Shown one piece after another: positions 37,422 through 47,140 of a DNA stretch of 64,000 bases. Numbering within the stretch: position 1 is the first letter of the stretch; each line of letters starts with the position of its first letter. The position numbers were made by a program, and so were the translations under genes. The notes beneath the pieces are model-generated. The model ran no database searches and was not told the DNA's origin. It saw nothing but the letters and a program-made list of their open reading frames with translations. The stretch is from JAUXFS01 sp963772635 (GTDB taxonomy: Bacteria > Pseudomonadota > Alphaproteobacteria > Rhodospirillales > Defluviicoccaceae): contig CAVYYK010000043.1 in NCBI GenBank assembly GCA_963772635.1, positions 62,001 to 126,000 on the forward strand, written 5' to 3'.

Positions 37422-38255
37422 ATGAAAACTACGAGACTTCAAACCGTGACGCACTCGAGGTTTTTGCGGAGAGGCGAGGGGCTAGCGCGCTTCGTTCTCT
37501 GCGTCGCCGCTGTCTTGTTTGTGGCCGCCGCCGGCGGCTCGCCACGGCGGGACGCGTTGCCCGGGATCATTGGGGGAGACGATCGGGTGATCCTCGATTC
37601 GGCGAAGTGGCCGTGGGCCGCCGTCGGCCGGCTCAATCGGGCGTCGGGCGGTTTCTGCACCGGAACGCTGGTCGCCCCGGACGTTGTCCTGACCGCGGCC
37701 CATTGCCTCTACGACACGCGGACGCGCCGGCAGATCGCCGCCAAGGACATTCATTTCGTCGCCGGTTACCGGCGCGGCGGCTATCTCGCCCATTCGGTCG
37801 CGCGCCGGGTCGTTGGCGCCGAGACCCTGCGGTTCACCGATCGGGGAGGAACGACGAATGCCTTCGACGACTGGGCGCTCCTGCTCCTCGACGCGCCGAT
37901 GTCGATCGAGCCGGTTCCGGTCCGCCCGTTGGAGACGCTGGAGCAATCGGATGGCGAAGGCGCCGCTACCCGCCTGATGGTGGCGGGTTACAGCCAGGAC
38001 CGGCCCCATCTCCTCTCTCTCCATGAAGGGTGTACGATCGTCGACCGCCTCTCCGCCGACCGGGTTCTCGTCCACACCTGCGACGCCACCCACGGCGCCT
38101 CCGGTGCGCCGTTGATCATGCGGTCCGCCGACGGTTATTTCGTCGTCGGCATCATCAAGGGAAGTATCCAAATCCTCGGCGACGAACGGGGGATCGCCGT
38201 CCATTCCCGGGCCTTCCTCGATGCGCTCGAGCGTCTTCGGGCGGCGCGGCGGTGA
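37422..38255 (+). CDS. Trypsin-like serine protease, exported
   Basis: 277 residues. A basic N-terminus and hydrophobic stretch (FVLCVAAVLFVAAAG) make a signal peptide or anchor. The chymotrypsin fold is shown by IIGGDDRV (mature N-terminus-like), VVLTAAHC (catalytic His), NAFDDWALLLL (Asp) and THGASGAPL (Ser, replacing the usual GDSGGP as in V8-like proteases). It starts 76 bp from the divergent TIR-STAND gene and may share its control region. A role as partner effector is possible, but the export signal argues against a cytosolic one. Confidence 0.85.
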   Translation: MKTTRLQTVTHSRFLRRGEGLARFVLCVAAVLFVAAAGGSPRRDALPGIIGGDDRVILDSAKWPWAAVGRLNRASGGFCTGTLVAPDVVLTAAHCLYDTRTRRQIAAKDIHFVAGYRRGGYLAHSVARRVVGAETLRFTDRGGTTNAFDDWALLLLDAPMSIEPVPVRPLETLEQSDGEGAATRLMVAGYSQDRPHLLSLHEGCTIVDRLSADRVLVHTCDATHGASGAPLIMRSADGYFVVGIIKGSIQILGDERGIAVHSRAFLDALERLRAARR

Positions 38256-38269
38256 GAGCCTGACCCGGA

Positions 38270-38494
38270 TCAATGAACCATGACGAAAGACGGCAACTGG
38301 CAGGCGGGCAGACCGGCGAAGTCCATGATCCGGTCCCACAGCATTTGCTGGTCGACGGCCAGATCCTGGCAGGCTTCGTCGAGACTGGCGTAATCGTTCT
38401 CCAGCAGGAACTGGGACGCGGCGCGAGCGGCGGCGGCCCGGTCCGCCGCCGGCAGGTCCTCGAAACAAGCCTTCAGGAAAGGGTTCGGCTCCAT
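38270..38494 (-). CDS. Small hypothetical protein
   Basis: 74 residues from ATG 38494 (MEPNPFLKACFEDLPAADR). It is mostly helical and acidic, with no membrane segment and no recognised family. It lies between the convergent protease gene (14 bp away) and the GYF-AIM24 gene on its own strand, 80 bp downstream of it. The composition looks coding, but I cannot assign a function and it may be spurious. Confidence 0.5.
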   Translation of the reverse strand: MEPNPFLKACFEDLPAADRAAAARAASQFLLENDYASLDEACQDLAVDQQMLWDRIMDFAGLPACQLPSFVMVH

Positions 38495-38573
38495 CGGCAA
38501 ACACCACTTGGTCTCTAGACAGGGACGGAGACTAGCGGTCTGCCGGGCGAAGCGCCAGTTCGACGGCGATCCG

Positions 38574-39581
38574 TTACCAGTTCCCGTCGCCGCCGACGAT
38601 TTCGCCCATCCTGCCGAGGATCGAGCCTTCGCCCCTGGCACCGCCCTGCTGGGACAGGCCCGCGAGCATGCGTCCGGCGAGGCGCGAGAACGGCAGGCTC
38701 TGCAGCCACACCCGGCCGGGGCCGGTCAGCGTCGCCAGAAACAGCCCCTCGCCGCCGAACAGCATGCTCTTGACGGAGCCGGCGCGCGCTACGTTGTAGC
38801 GAACCGTGTCGGTGAGCGCGGCGAGGCAGCCGGTGTCCACGTGCAGGGTTTCGCCGGCCGCCAGGTCCCGCTCGACGACCGTACCGCCGCAATGAAGGAA
38901 AACCCAACCGTCGCCCTCCAGCTTCTGCATGACGAAGCCCTCGCCGCCGAACAGCCCGGTCAGGATGCGCTTTTGGAAGTGGATGCCGATGGATACGCCC
39001 TTGGCCGCGGCCAGGAACGCGTCCTTCTGGCAGATCAGGCGGCCGCGGACCTTGCTCAGCTTCACCGGCAGGATGGTGCCGGGGTAGGGGGCGGCGAAGG
39101 CGATCCGAGCCTTGTCCTCTCCGACATGGGTAAACACGGTGGCATACAGGCCCTCGCCCGAAATCACCCGCTGGCCGGCGCCGACGAGCTTGTCGAACAG
39201 ACCCGTTTCCTGACCCGAACCGTCACCGAAAACGGTGGTCATTTTGATCGAGGAGTCCTTGTACATCATCGCGCCGGCTTCGGCGACCGCGCTCTCCCCC
39301 GGATCGAGCTCGACCTCGACGAATTGCATCTCGTGACCGCAGATGGTGAAGTCGATCGCGTCGTTTCGCTTCCGCGCCGGCGGAACCGGTGGTGGCGTCT
39401 GCCTTGCTTCGCCGGCGCTGTTTTTCGGCTTCAACTCGCCGACGCGGGAGGCCGGCAGCCATTCCGGAAATCCCCGGCGCCAGCAGAAGACATCGGGATG
39501 CCGTTCGGCGCATTGGACCGCCGTTCGGTAATCCAGCGGGCCGATTTCCTTGCCGTCGACATGGAAGAACCAATCATTCAT
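38574..39581 (-). CDS. GYF_2 - AIM24 (TIGR00266) family protein
   Basis: 335 residues. The first about 50 residues look like a GYF_2 domain (WFFHVDGKEIGPLDYRTAV, CWRRGFPEWLPASRV). After a Pro-rich linker comes an AIM24/DUF124 beta-barrel (FVEVELDPGESAVAEAGAMMYKD, GGEGFVMQKLEGDGWVFLHCGGT, VKSMLFGGEGLFLATLTGPGRVWLQS). AIM24 proteins are of unknown biochemical role; the GYF_2 domain may bind a peptide or membrane partner. ATG 39581 gives both domains intact. Confidence 0.87.
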   Translation of the reverse strand: MNDWFFHVDGKEIGPLDYRTAVQCAERHPDVFCWRRGFPEWLPASRVGELKPKNSAGEARQTPPPVPPARKRNDAIDFTICGHEMQFVEVELDPGESAVAEAGAMMYKDSSIKMTTVFGDGSGQETGLFDKLVGAGQRVISGEGLYATVFTHVGEDKARIAFAAPYPGTILPVKLSKVRGRLICQKDAFLAAAKGVSIGIHFQKRILTGLFGGEGFVMQKLEGDGWVFLHCGGTVVERDLAAGETLHVDTGCLAALTDTVRYNVARAGSVKSMLFGGEGLFLATLTGPGRVWLQSLPFSRLAGRMLAGLSQQGGARGEGSILGRMGEIVGGDGNW

Positions 39582-39839
39582 CGGAAACCTCCTGAGGCTT
39601 CGGTACGGGCGGATGCTGCGCCACCCGCTACTATTCGATCCGCCGGATGGCCCCGTGATCGGAGTGGCCTTTCGAACAAGTCCGAAAAGACGGTGTCAGA
39701 TTGGAGGAACGGGGTTAACGTCGGGTTGACGACCCGCTTGTTCGGCGATGACGGCGAGCTTCACAATGCCTATTTAAATGTCGGAGAGACGTGGACCGGT
39801 CAGGGTTGGCGCGAGTCTTGTCCGGCGGGGAGAGTGGAA

Positions 39840-40025
39840 ATGGCGAAGGAAGCGGACAAGTATTACAAATTCCACTGCGCGGAATGCGATGAAACGGTCA
39901 CGGTCGTCGACGAGCCGTCCGCCCACCGCGGAGACGATCCACACTGGGCCGAGGCCTACACCAAGGCCGACGCCAACTACCTGCTCTGCTGGAAATGCGG
40001 CCGGGTACTCTGGTCGCCGCTTTGA
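39840..40025 (+). CDS. Small zinc-ribbon protein
   Basis: 61 residues from ATG 39840, with ribosome site GGGGAGAG. Two CxxC knuckles, CAEC (about residues 13-16) and CWKC (about 53-56), would bind one zinc ion. A longer in-frame extension upstream looks non-coding. No family is recognised; possible roles are nucleic acid or protein binding. It is isolated, between the AIM24 gene and a transporter operon. Confidence 0.6.
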   Translation: MAKEADKYYKFHCAECDETVTVVDEPSAHRGDDPHWAEAYTKADANYLLCWKCGRVLWSPL

Positions 40026-40336
40026 ACACCGATGCGATCGTGTTTTCGAGAGTTCGGCCCGGGATGAGCCGAGGTGCGGGAACGGAAAAATGCCGGCCTG
40101 GAGCAATATCGTTTTGATTTGACAAGGCCTTGGAGAGCTTGTTTAATGAAATTGCATGAGGTCGACCTGAAACGATCAACAGTTTCAAACGCGCGACGAC
40201 CAATACCTTATAATAAAATTAGGTCGTTGCGTTGGCGATTTTCATCATGTCGTGTTGGGAGGTAGAAAAATCCAATTAGTATTGCTTTGTGTACTAGAGA
40301 GTACAAGAAAAGCTAAAATACCCGGAGGGAGAGTCC
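40026..40336. other. Upstream region of the peptide-type ABC operon
   Basis: 311 bp with no gene. It is more AT-rich than its surroundings. It contains a good promoter (40119-40147) and the ribosome site of the substrate-binding protein (CCGGAGGGAGAG). The 170 bp between promoter and gene could be a leader, but no riboswitch was recognised. Confidence 0.5.
40119..40147 (+). promoter_or_regulatory. Sigma-70-type promoter candidate
   Basis: TTGACA (40119-40124), 17-nt spacer, TTTAAT (40142-40147). It has a perfect -35 box and one mismatch in the -10 box, in an otherwise gene-free stretch upstream of the ABC transporter operon. Confidence 0.6.
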
Positions 40337-42031
40337 ATGGCCGATCGTCGTCCACCGAAACAACATTCTTACGTTCCTGAACTCAAGGAGCAGTTGCGCA
40401 AAGGCGAGATCAACCGCCGCGATTTCCTGCGCACCGCTACACTGCTCGGCGTCTCGGCGACGGCCGCGTACGCCATGGCGGGAGCGATCACCGGAAAGCA
40501 GATCGTGCCCCAGGCCCGCGCGGCGACGCCGAAGGCGGGCGGCACGTTGCGGATGTCGATGCGCGTCCCGGAGGCGACCGATCCGGCGACCTACGACTGG
40601 ACGGAGAAATCCAACATCGCCCGCCACATGACCGAGTATCTGATGCGGACCGGAACGGACAACGTGACCCGTCCGTACCTGTGCGAGAAGTGGGAGGCCT
40701 CCGACGACCTCAAGACCTGGACCTTGCACCTGCAAAAGGGGGTGAAATGGTCCAATGGCGACGACTTCAACGCCGACGACGTGGTGTTCAACTTCGAGCG
40801 CTGGCTCGATCCCAAGACGGGATCGTCGAACCAGGGATTGTTCTCGTCGATGGTCACCGAAACCGACACCGGCAAGAAGGACAAGGACGGCAAGCCGGTC
40901 ATCTCCAAGACGATGACCCCGGGGGCGGTCGAGAAGATCGACGCCCACACCGTTCGTCTGAACCTCAACCGCGCCGAACTGGCGATCCCGGAAAATCTGT
41001 ACAACTATCCGACAGCCATCGTGAATCGCCATTTCGAGGAAACCGGAGGCGATATCACCAAGAGCCGGGTCGGCACCGGTCCCTTCGACCTCGTCGAGTT
41101 CGCCGTCGGCGACAAGGCCGTTTTCAAGAAGAAGAAGGGTTACTGGGGCGGCGACATCTATCTCGACGGGCTCACCTATATCGACCACGGCGACGATCCT
41201 GCGGCCGGCATGGCGGCGTTGATCTCCGACCAGGTCGACCTGGTGTACGAGACGTTCGTCGAACAGATCGACATCATCGGCAATGTTCCCCACCTCACCC
41301 TGTTCGAGACGCAGACGGCGCAGACCGGCGTCGCGCGCATGCAGGTCGACAAGAAACCGTTCGACGACAAGAGGATCCGCATGGCGGTTCGGTTGTGCCA
41401 GGACCACGACCGGCTTCTCGAACTCGCCTATCGCGGCAGGGGATTGCCGGCGCAGGATCATCACGTCGCCCAGGTCCATCCCGATTACGCTTCGATGGAA
41501 ACGCCGCAGCAGGACTACGAACTGGCGAAGAAGCTGCTGGCGGAGGCCGGCCATCCGGATGGCATCACCCTCGAAATCGTCTGTAAGAAGGAACCGCCCT
41601 GGGAGGTGGCCGCGGTGCAGGCCCTGGCCGAGATGTGCCAGCCGGCCGGAATCGACCTCAAGATCAACGTGATGCCCAGCGCCCAGTACTGGGAAATCTG
41701 GGACAAGGCCGATTTCGGCTTCACCGCCTGGACCCATCGGCCGCTCGGGGTGATGGTGCTCAACCTGGGATACCGCTCGGGCGTTCCATGGAACGAGAGC
41801 CATCACAGCAACCCTGAGTTCGACAAGTTGCTGGACGTCGCCAACGCCACTCTCGACGTCAACCAGCGCCGCAAGCACATGGAAGGCCTGCAAAAGATGC
41901 TGCAGGACGACGCCGTCATCGCCCAGCCTTTCTGGCGTTCGGTGTTCGCGGCCGGCAACAAACGGGTCCAGGGATTCAAGATCCACCCGACCTTGTACCA
42001 CCACCAGATCGACGAAGTTTGGATCGCTTAG
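40337..42031 (+). CDS. ABC transporter substrate-binding protein, peptide/nickel family (family 5)
   Basis: 564 residues. A twin-arginine-type signal (INRRDFLRTATLLGVSATAA) directs export. The SBP_bac_5 domain has KWEASDDLKTWTLHLQKGVKWSNGDDF and DVVFNFERW, the hallmark of oligopeptide-binding proteins. It binds a peptide or similar solute for the downstream permeases. Use of Tat rather than Sec is shared with a minority of family members. It is first gene of a five-component operon (SBP, two permeases, fused ATPases). Confidence 0.92.
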   Translation: MADRRPPKQHSYVPELKEQLRKGEINRRDFLRTATLLGVSATAAYAMAGAITGKQIVPQARAATPKAGGTLRMSMRVPEATDPATYDWTEKSNIARHMTEYLMRTGTDNVTRPYLCEKWEASDDLKTWTLHLQKGVKWSNGDDFNADDVVFNFERWLDPKTGSSNQGLFSSMVTETDTGKKDKDGKPVISKTMTPGAVEKIDAHTVRLNLNRAELAIPENLYNYPTAIVNRHFEETGGDITKSRVGTGPFDLVEFAVGDKAVFKKKKGYWGGDIYLDGLTYIDHGDDPAAGMAALISDQVDLVYETFVEQIDIIGNVPHLTLFETQTAQTGVARMQVDKKPFDDKRIRMAVRLCQDHDRLLELAYRGRGLPAQDHHVAQVHPDYASMETPQQDYELAKKLLAEAGHPDGITLEIVCKKEPPWEVAAVQALAEMCQPAGIDLKINVMPSAQYWEIWDKADFGFTAWTHRPLGVMVLNLGYRSGVPWNESHHSNPEFDKLLDVANATLDVNQRRKHMEGLQKMLQDDAVIAQPFWRSVFAAGNKRVQGFKIHPTLYHHQIDEVWIA

Positions 42032-42135
42032 GAAAATGGAGCAGCGGCGGGCCATGACGTCCGCCGCTGCCCGCGCCGCCGCCGTTCCGGCCGCGCGGGG
42101 TCTCGGCCAACCGACGAACGAGAGGCGTTGACGGG

Positions 42136-43068
42136 ATGGTGATTTTCATTTTGAGGCGGCTCGGCACCATGGCCTTGACCATGCTGGTGGTGTCGCTACT
42201 GCTGTTCCTGCTCCTGGAGCTGACCCCGGGCAACGTCGCCACCAAGGTCCTCGGACCGTATTCCAGCCAGGAACAACGCAACCTTTGGCTCGAGGCCCAC
42301 GGTTACTTCGAACCCTTGTGGGTCCGCTACGGCACCTGGCTCGGCCGCTTCGTCACCGGCGATTTCGGGGAGTCCATCCGCTTCAAGGTTCCGGTCTCCG
42401 AAGTGCTTTGGCCCCGGCTGTGGAACACCGCCATTCTCGGCTTCTGGACGTTCGCGGTGATGATTCCGCTATCCCTGGTTCTCGGCGTTCTCGCCGGGAT
42501 GCGGGAGGGATCCCTGCTCGACCGCACGATTTCGGTGGGCAGCATCATCACCACCTCCATTCCGGAATTCGCCAGCGCCGTGCTTCTCGGGGCGATCTTC
42601 GTGTTCTGGCTGGGAATCCTGCCGGGAACGAGTGCGATGAGCGGCGGGTTCGACTGGGTCCAGTTGGTCCTGCCGGTAATGGTTCTGGTGGTTTACGACT
42701 TCGGCTACGTCGCACGGATGACCCGGGCGTCGATGGCCGAGGTGATGACGACCCACTACATCCGCTCTGCCGTCCTCAAGGGACTGCCGTATCGGCGGGT
42801 GATTCTCCGCCACGCGCTCCGCAACGCCCTGATCGCGCCGTTCACGGTGATCACGCTGCAGATCAACTGGCTGTTGTCCGGCGTCATCGTCGTCGAGTTC
42901 TTCTTCGCCTACAAGGGCTTCGGCGCACTGTTGCTGGAGGCGTCGCTCAACCAGGACATCTTCCTGATCGAGGCTTGCGCCATGGTCGCGGTGTTCGTCG
43001 CCGCCTCCACCCAGACCATCGCCGACGTCGGCTACACCGTCCTAAACCCGCGAATTCGGTTTGCGTGA
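42136..43068 (+). CDS. Peptide-type ABC transporter permease (DppB-like)
   Basis: 310 residues, about six transmembrane helices, with the DppB/OppB opening FILRRLGTMALTMLVVSLLLFLLLE. The cytoplasmic loop that binds the ATPase reads VLKGLPYRRVILRHALRNALI. Starts at ATG 42136, 104 bp after the SBP gene. It pairs with the DppC-like permease that begins 10 bp after its stop. Confidence 0.9.
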   Translation: MVIFILRRLGTMALTMLVVSLLLFLLLELTPGNVATKVLGPYSSQEQRNLWLEAHGYFEPLWVRYGTWLGRFVTGDFGESIRFKVPVSEVLWPRLWNTAILGFWTFAVMIPLSLVLGVLAGMREGSLLDRTISVGSIITTSIPEFASAVLLGAIFVFWLGILPGTSAMSGGFDWVQLVLPVMVLVVYDFGYVARMTRASMAEVMTTHYIRSAVLKGLPYRRVILRHALRNALIAPFTVITLQINWLLSGVIVVEFFFAYKGFGALLLEASLNQDIFLIEACAMVAVFVAASTQTIADVGYTVLNPRIRFA

Positions 43069-43078
43069 GGAGGGCCGG

Positions 43079-43974
43079 ATGACCGATATCGCCGAAACAG
43101 CCACCCCCGCGCCGTCGTTCGGCTCGGCGTTCGGGCGCGCGATCCGTTCGTTCGCCCTGATCCGCGAGAGCGGCGCCGGTATGGTCGGCGTCGGACTGGT
43201 CGCTGTTTTGGGTGCTCGTCGCGATTCTGGCGCCGCTGATCGCGCCGTTCGATCCAAACGCCACCCTGCAGCCGTTCGCCACGCCGGGCACCGTATACGC
43301 GAAGGGCGGCACCTTCTGGCTGGGAACCGACCAAATCGGCCGCGACATCCTGTCCAGGATCATCTGGGGCTCGCGGACGGTGCTGTTTTATGCGCCGCTG
43401 GCCACCTTCAGCGCGTATCTGGTCGGCATCCTGATGGGGCTTGCCGCCGGTTACTTCCGGGGCAAGATCGACGAGCTTCTCTCGTTCATCGCCAACATCA
43501 TTCTGTCGTTTCCGGTGTTGGTGCTCTACATCCTGGTCATCGCCACCATCGGCGCCTCCGGCATCAACATCGTCATCGCCATTACCTTCGCCAGCGCGCC
43601 GGGGATCATGCGCATCGTCCGCGGCCTGGTCCTCGATCTGCGCAACCGCGACTACGTCGCCGCCGCCCAGACCCGCGGCGAGTTCCTCATGGCACATCAT
43701 GCTGGTCGAGATCCTGCCCAACGCCCGCGGCCCGCTGATCGTCGACGCCTGCCTGCGCCTCGGCTACGTGATCATCACCATCGGCGTGCTCGGCTTTCTC
43801 GGCCTCGGCCTGCCGCCGCCGGACCCGGACTGGGGCGGGATGATCAACGAGACCCGGTCGATGGCGCTGGCCTTTCCGCACATGACGATTTTCCCGTGCA
43901 TCGCCATCTCGTCGCTGATCCTGGGCTTCAACATGCTCGCCGACGGCCTCCGCGAAATCGCCCTGAGGGATTGA
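43079..43974 (+). CDS. Peptide-type ABC transporter permease (DppC-like), two frameshifts
   Basis: About 297 residues when two extra T residues are removed, one in the T-run near 43207 (LVAV then WVLVAILAPLIAPFDP) and one near 43684 (AAQTRGES then SWHIMLVEILPNARGPLIVD). The latter sits in the EAA-type loop that contacts the ATPase. Other marks are WLGTDQIGRDILSRIIWGSR and the C-terminal FNMLADGLREIALRD. ATG 43079 has AGGAGGG upstream. It is the second permease of the operon. Confidence 0.88.
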
Positions 43975-43981
43975 AACAGCA

Positions 43982-46066
43982 ATGTCCGACGAAGCGCCCC
44001 TGCTGGAGATCGAAAACCTCTGCATCTCCTATTTCACCCGCGCCGGCGAAATCCCGGCGGTGGTCGACTTCTCGATGACGCTTCACGCCGGCGAGAGCAT
44101 CGGCCTGGTCGGGGAATCGGGCTGCGGCAAATCGACCGTGGCGATGGCGATCATGCAGTACATGGGCAACAACGGCGGCATCGTCGGCGGGTCGATCCGC
44201 TACAAGGGCCGCGACCTGACCAGCTATAGCGCCACGGAACTGCGTAAGCTCCGGGGTTCCGAGGTGGCGATGATCTACCAAGAGCCGATGGCCGCGCTCA
44301 ATCCGAGCCTGACCATCGGCAGCCAGTTGATCGAAGTGCCGATGACCCACGAAGGCCTGCGGCAATCGGAGGCCTACGAGCGTGCCGTCGAGATGCTCAC
44401 CGACGTCCGCCTGTCGGATGCCGAGAGGGTGATGGCGGCCTACCCGCACCAGATCTCCGGCGGCCAGCAGCAGCGCGTGGTCATCGCCATGGCGCTGCTG
44501 GGAAAACCCTCGCTGTTGCTTCTCGACGAGCCGACCACGGCGCTGGACGTCACCGTGGAGGCGGGAATCGTCAAACTGGTCGCGGACATCAGCAAGAAGT
44601 TCGGCACCGCCCAGATCTACATCTCCCACAACATGGGCCTGATCCTGGAGACCTGCGAACGGGTCTGCGTGATGTACTCGGGCGAAGCGATCGAAGATGG
44701 TCGGATCGTCGACTTGTTCGAGCGTCCCTTGCATCCGTACACCCAGGGATTGTTCGGATGCATCCCGCTCCCCAGCGCCGACAAGAATGCCCGACCGCTG
44801 ACCCCGATCCGCGGGCAGTTGCCGCTGCCCCACGAGCGGCCGCCGGGCTGTTTTTTCGGACCGCGCTGCGATTACTTCCGGGACGGGCTGTGCAATCAAG
44901 ATCTGATCCCGCTGACCCCGTCCGATCAATCCGGTCACCGGGTTCGTTGCCTGCGCTGGCGGGAGGTCGCCGAGGAGACGTCCGTGCGCGAAGTCGTCGG
45001 CCGCGAGAAGATCGAAATAGGAGCGGAGATGCTCCGGGCGACGGCGCTGCAGAAGTACTATCCGATCCACGATCGTTCATTGGCGGCGCTGATATCCGGG
45101 AAAAGCGTCCGCTATGTGAAGGCCAACGAAGCCCTCGACTTCGGGGCCTGTGTCGGCGAGACCGTCGCCATCGTCGGCGAGTCCGGATGCGGCAAGTCGA
45201 CGTTCGCCAAGGTGTTGATGGGATTGGAGACGGCGACCGCCGGCGAGCTCAACTTCGCCGGCAACGAAATCGGTGACAGGCCGGTGCGCAAGCGCAGCCC
45301 GCAGCAGCTGGGCTCGCTGCAGATGGTGTTCCAGAACCCCAACGACACCCTCAACCCCAGCCATACCATCGGCGCGCAGATCGGGCGGGTGATCAAGAAA
45401 TTCGGTGTCGAGTCCGATAAGGGGAAGATCCAGGAGCGGGTGTTGGCGCTGCTCGATACGGTCAAGCTCCCGCGTGACTTCTACAAGCGTCGGCCGCGCC
45501 AGCTTTCCGGGGGTCAGAAGCAGCGTGTCGGAATCGCCCGGGCGTTTGCCGGCAATCCCAAGATGGTCGTCGCCGACGAGCCGATCTCCGCCCTCGACGT
45601 CTCGGTCGCGGCGGCGGTGACCGAGCTTCTGATGGAAATCCAGCGCGAGCACGGAACGACGCTGCTGTTCATCAGCCACGACCTCAGTGTCGTCCGCTAC
45701 CTCGCCGACCGCGTCGTCGTCATGTATCTGGGCCAGATCATGGAGCGAGGCACGACCGAGCAGATCTTCGCGCCGCCGTATCACCCCTACACCGAGGCGT
45801 TGCTGTCGGCGGTGCCGATCGCCGATCCCAATGTCGAGAAGCGCGAAATCGTGCTCGAGGGTAACGTTCCGAGCGCTCTCAACCCGCCCAAGGGCTGCCC
45901 CTTCGCCACCCGCTGCCCGCGCAAGGTCGGCGACATCTGCGACAACGAGCCGCCGCCACATATATCCGACCATCCCCGCCACGTCATCGCCTGCCACATC
46001 CCGCTCGAGGACCTGATCAAGGTCGAGCCGGTGTTCCGTACGGTACCCGTGGAGGCCGCGGAGTAA
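43982..46066 (+). CDS. Peptide-type ABC transporter, tandem ATP-binding protein (DppD-DppF fused)
   Basis: 694 residues with two complete nucleotide-binding domains. Domain 1 has GESGCGKST, SGGQQQRVV and LLLDEPTTALD. Domain 2 has GESGCGKST, LSGGQKQRVGIARAF and VADEPISALD. Each is followed by an oligopeptide/dipeptide C-terminal region with clustered Cys (CFFGPRCDYF; CPFATRCPRK) that may bind an iron-sulfur cluster. It is intact, without frame breaks. Last gene of the transporter operon. Confidence 0.93.
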   Translation: MSDEAPLLEIENLCISYFTRAGEIPAVVDFSMTLHAGESIGLVGESGCGKSTVAMAIMQYMGNNGGIVGGSIRYKGRDLTSYSATELRKLRGSEVAMIYQEPMAALNPSLTIGSQLIEVPMTHEGLRQSEAYERAVEMLTDVRLSDAERVMAAYPHQISGGQQQRVVIAMALLGKPSLLLLDEPTTALDVTVEAGIVKLVADISKKFGTAQIYISHNMGLILETCERVCVMYSGEAIEDGRIVDLFERPLHPYTQGLFGCIPLPSADKNARPLTPIRGQLPLPHERPPGCFFGPRCDYFRDGLCNQDLIPLTPSDQSGHRVRCLRWREVAEETSVREVVGREKIEIGAEMLRATALQKYYPIHDRSLAALISGKSVRYVKANEALDFGACVGETVAIVGESGCGKSTFAKVLMGLETATAGELNFAGNEIGDRPVRKRSPQQLGSLQMVFQNPNDTLNPSHTIGAQIGRVIKKFGVESDKGKIQERVLALLDTVKLPRDFYKRRPRQLSGGQKQRVGIARAFAGNPKMVVADEPISALDVSVAAAVTELLMEIQREHGTTLLFISHDLSVVRYLADRVVVMYLGQIMERGTTEQIFAPPYHPYTEALLSAVPIADPNVEKREIVLEGNVPSALNPPKGCPFATRCPRKVGDICDNEPPPHISDHPRHVIACHIPLEDLIKVEPVFRTVPVEAAE

Positions 46067-46174
46067 TACCTCCGCTCGCCCGGTCCCTTCCCGCTGTCCA
46101 CGGCTGAGCAGCGATAAATTCGACCGCAAGAAACGGAGTGCGGCCGCTACGCCGCATCTTCACCATGGGATCCG

Positions 46175-47126
46175 ATGGCAACGGACGATCGGAATAGTGC
46201 CGTGAGTGGAAGCGAAAAGATCAACCAAGGAATGGGCGTGATCGAATGGGCCCTGCTGATCGGCTTGTCGGTTCTCTGGGGTGGGTCGTTCTATTTCGTC
46301 GGCGTGGCGGTCGACGGCCTGCCGCCGTTGACCATTGTCGTGCTACGAGTCGGGATCGCGGCGCTCGCGCTCAATGTCGCCGTGCTGGCGATGGGCCTGC
46401 ACATGCCGTCGGATCGCCGCGCATGGGTGGCGTTCATCGCCATGGGTTTCCTCAACAACCTGCTGCCGTTCAGCCTGATCGTCTGGGGACAGACCCACAT
46501 CGCCAGCGGCCTCGCGTCCATTCTCAACGCGACGACGCCGCTGTGGACGGTCTTGGTCGCCCATTTCCTCACCAGCGACGAGAAGATGAACGCCGGCAGG
46601 CTGGCCGGGGTCGTCATCGGCTTCGCCGGCGTCGTACGTGATGATCGGCCCGGAAGCCCTGCAAGGGCTCGGCGTCGACGTCTTGGCCCAACTCGCCGTT
46701 CTCGGCGCGGCGACTGCCTACGCCTTTGCCGGCGTCTTCGGCCGCCGATTTCGGCGGATGGGCATGGCGCCGCTGGTTACCGCGTCCGGCCAGGTCACTG
46801 CCTCGACCCTGATGCTTGTGCCGGTGGCGCTGGTTGTCGATCGCCCTTGGACCCTGCCGATGCCGGCGGCGGAGGTGTGGGGCGCGATCATCGGCCTGGC
46901 GCTTCTGTCGACGGCGCTCGCCTATGTCCTGTATTTCCGCATCCTCGCCACCGCCGGAGCGACCAATCTGCTTCTCGTCACCTTCCTGATCCCGATCAGC
47001 GCCATTCTGCTCGGCGCCACGCTTCTCGGCGAGCGGCTCGCCCCCGAGCATTTCGCCGGCATGGCCGTGATCGGCTTCGGCCTCGCCGCGATCGACGGCC
47101 GTCCGCTTGCCTGGTTGCGCCGCTGA
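46175..47126 (+). CDS. EamA/DMT-family transporter, one frameshift
   Basis: About 316 residues and ten predicted helices in two EamA repeats. Repeat 1 includes LSVLWGGSFYFVGVAVDGLPPLTIVVLRV. Repeat 2 ends LLLVTFLIPISAILLGATLLGERLAPEHFAGM. An extra base near 46637 separates the halves (GFAGVV then VMIGPEALQGLG). Members export amino acids or metabolites; the substrate is unknown. It lies 108 bp after the ABC transporter operon and may or may not belong to it. Confidence 0.87.
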
Positions 47127-47140
47127 CACACCGACGGACT

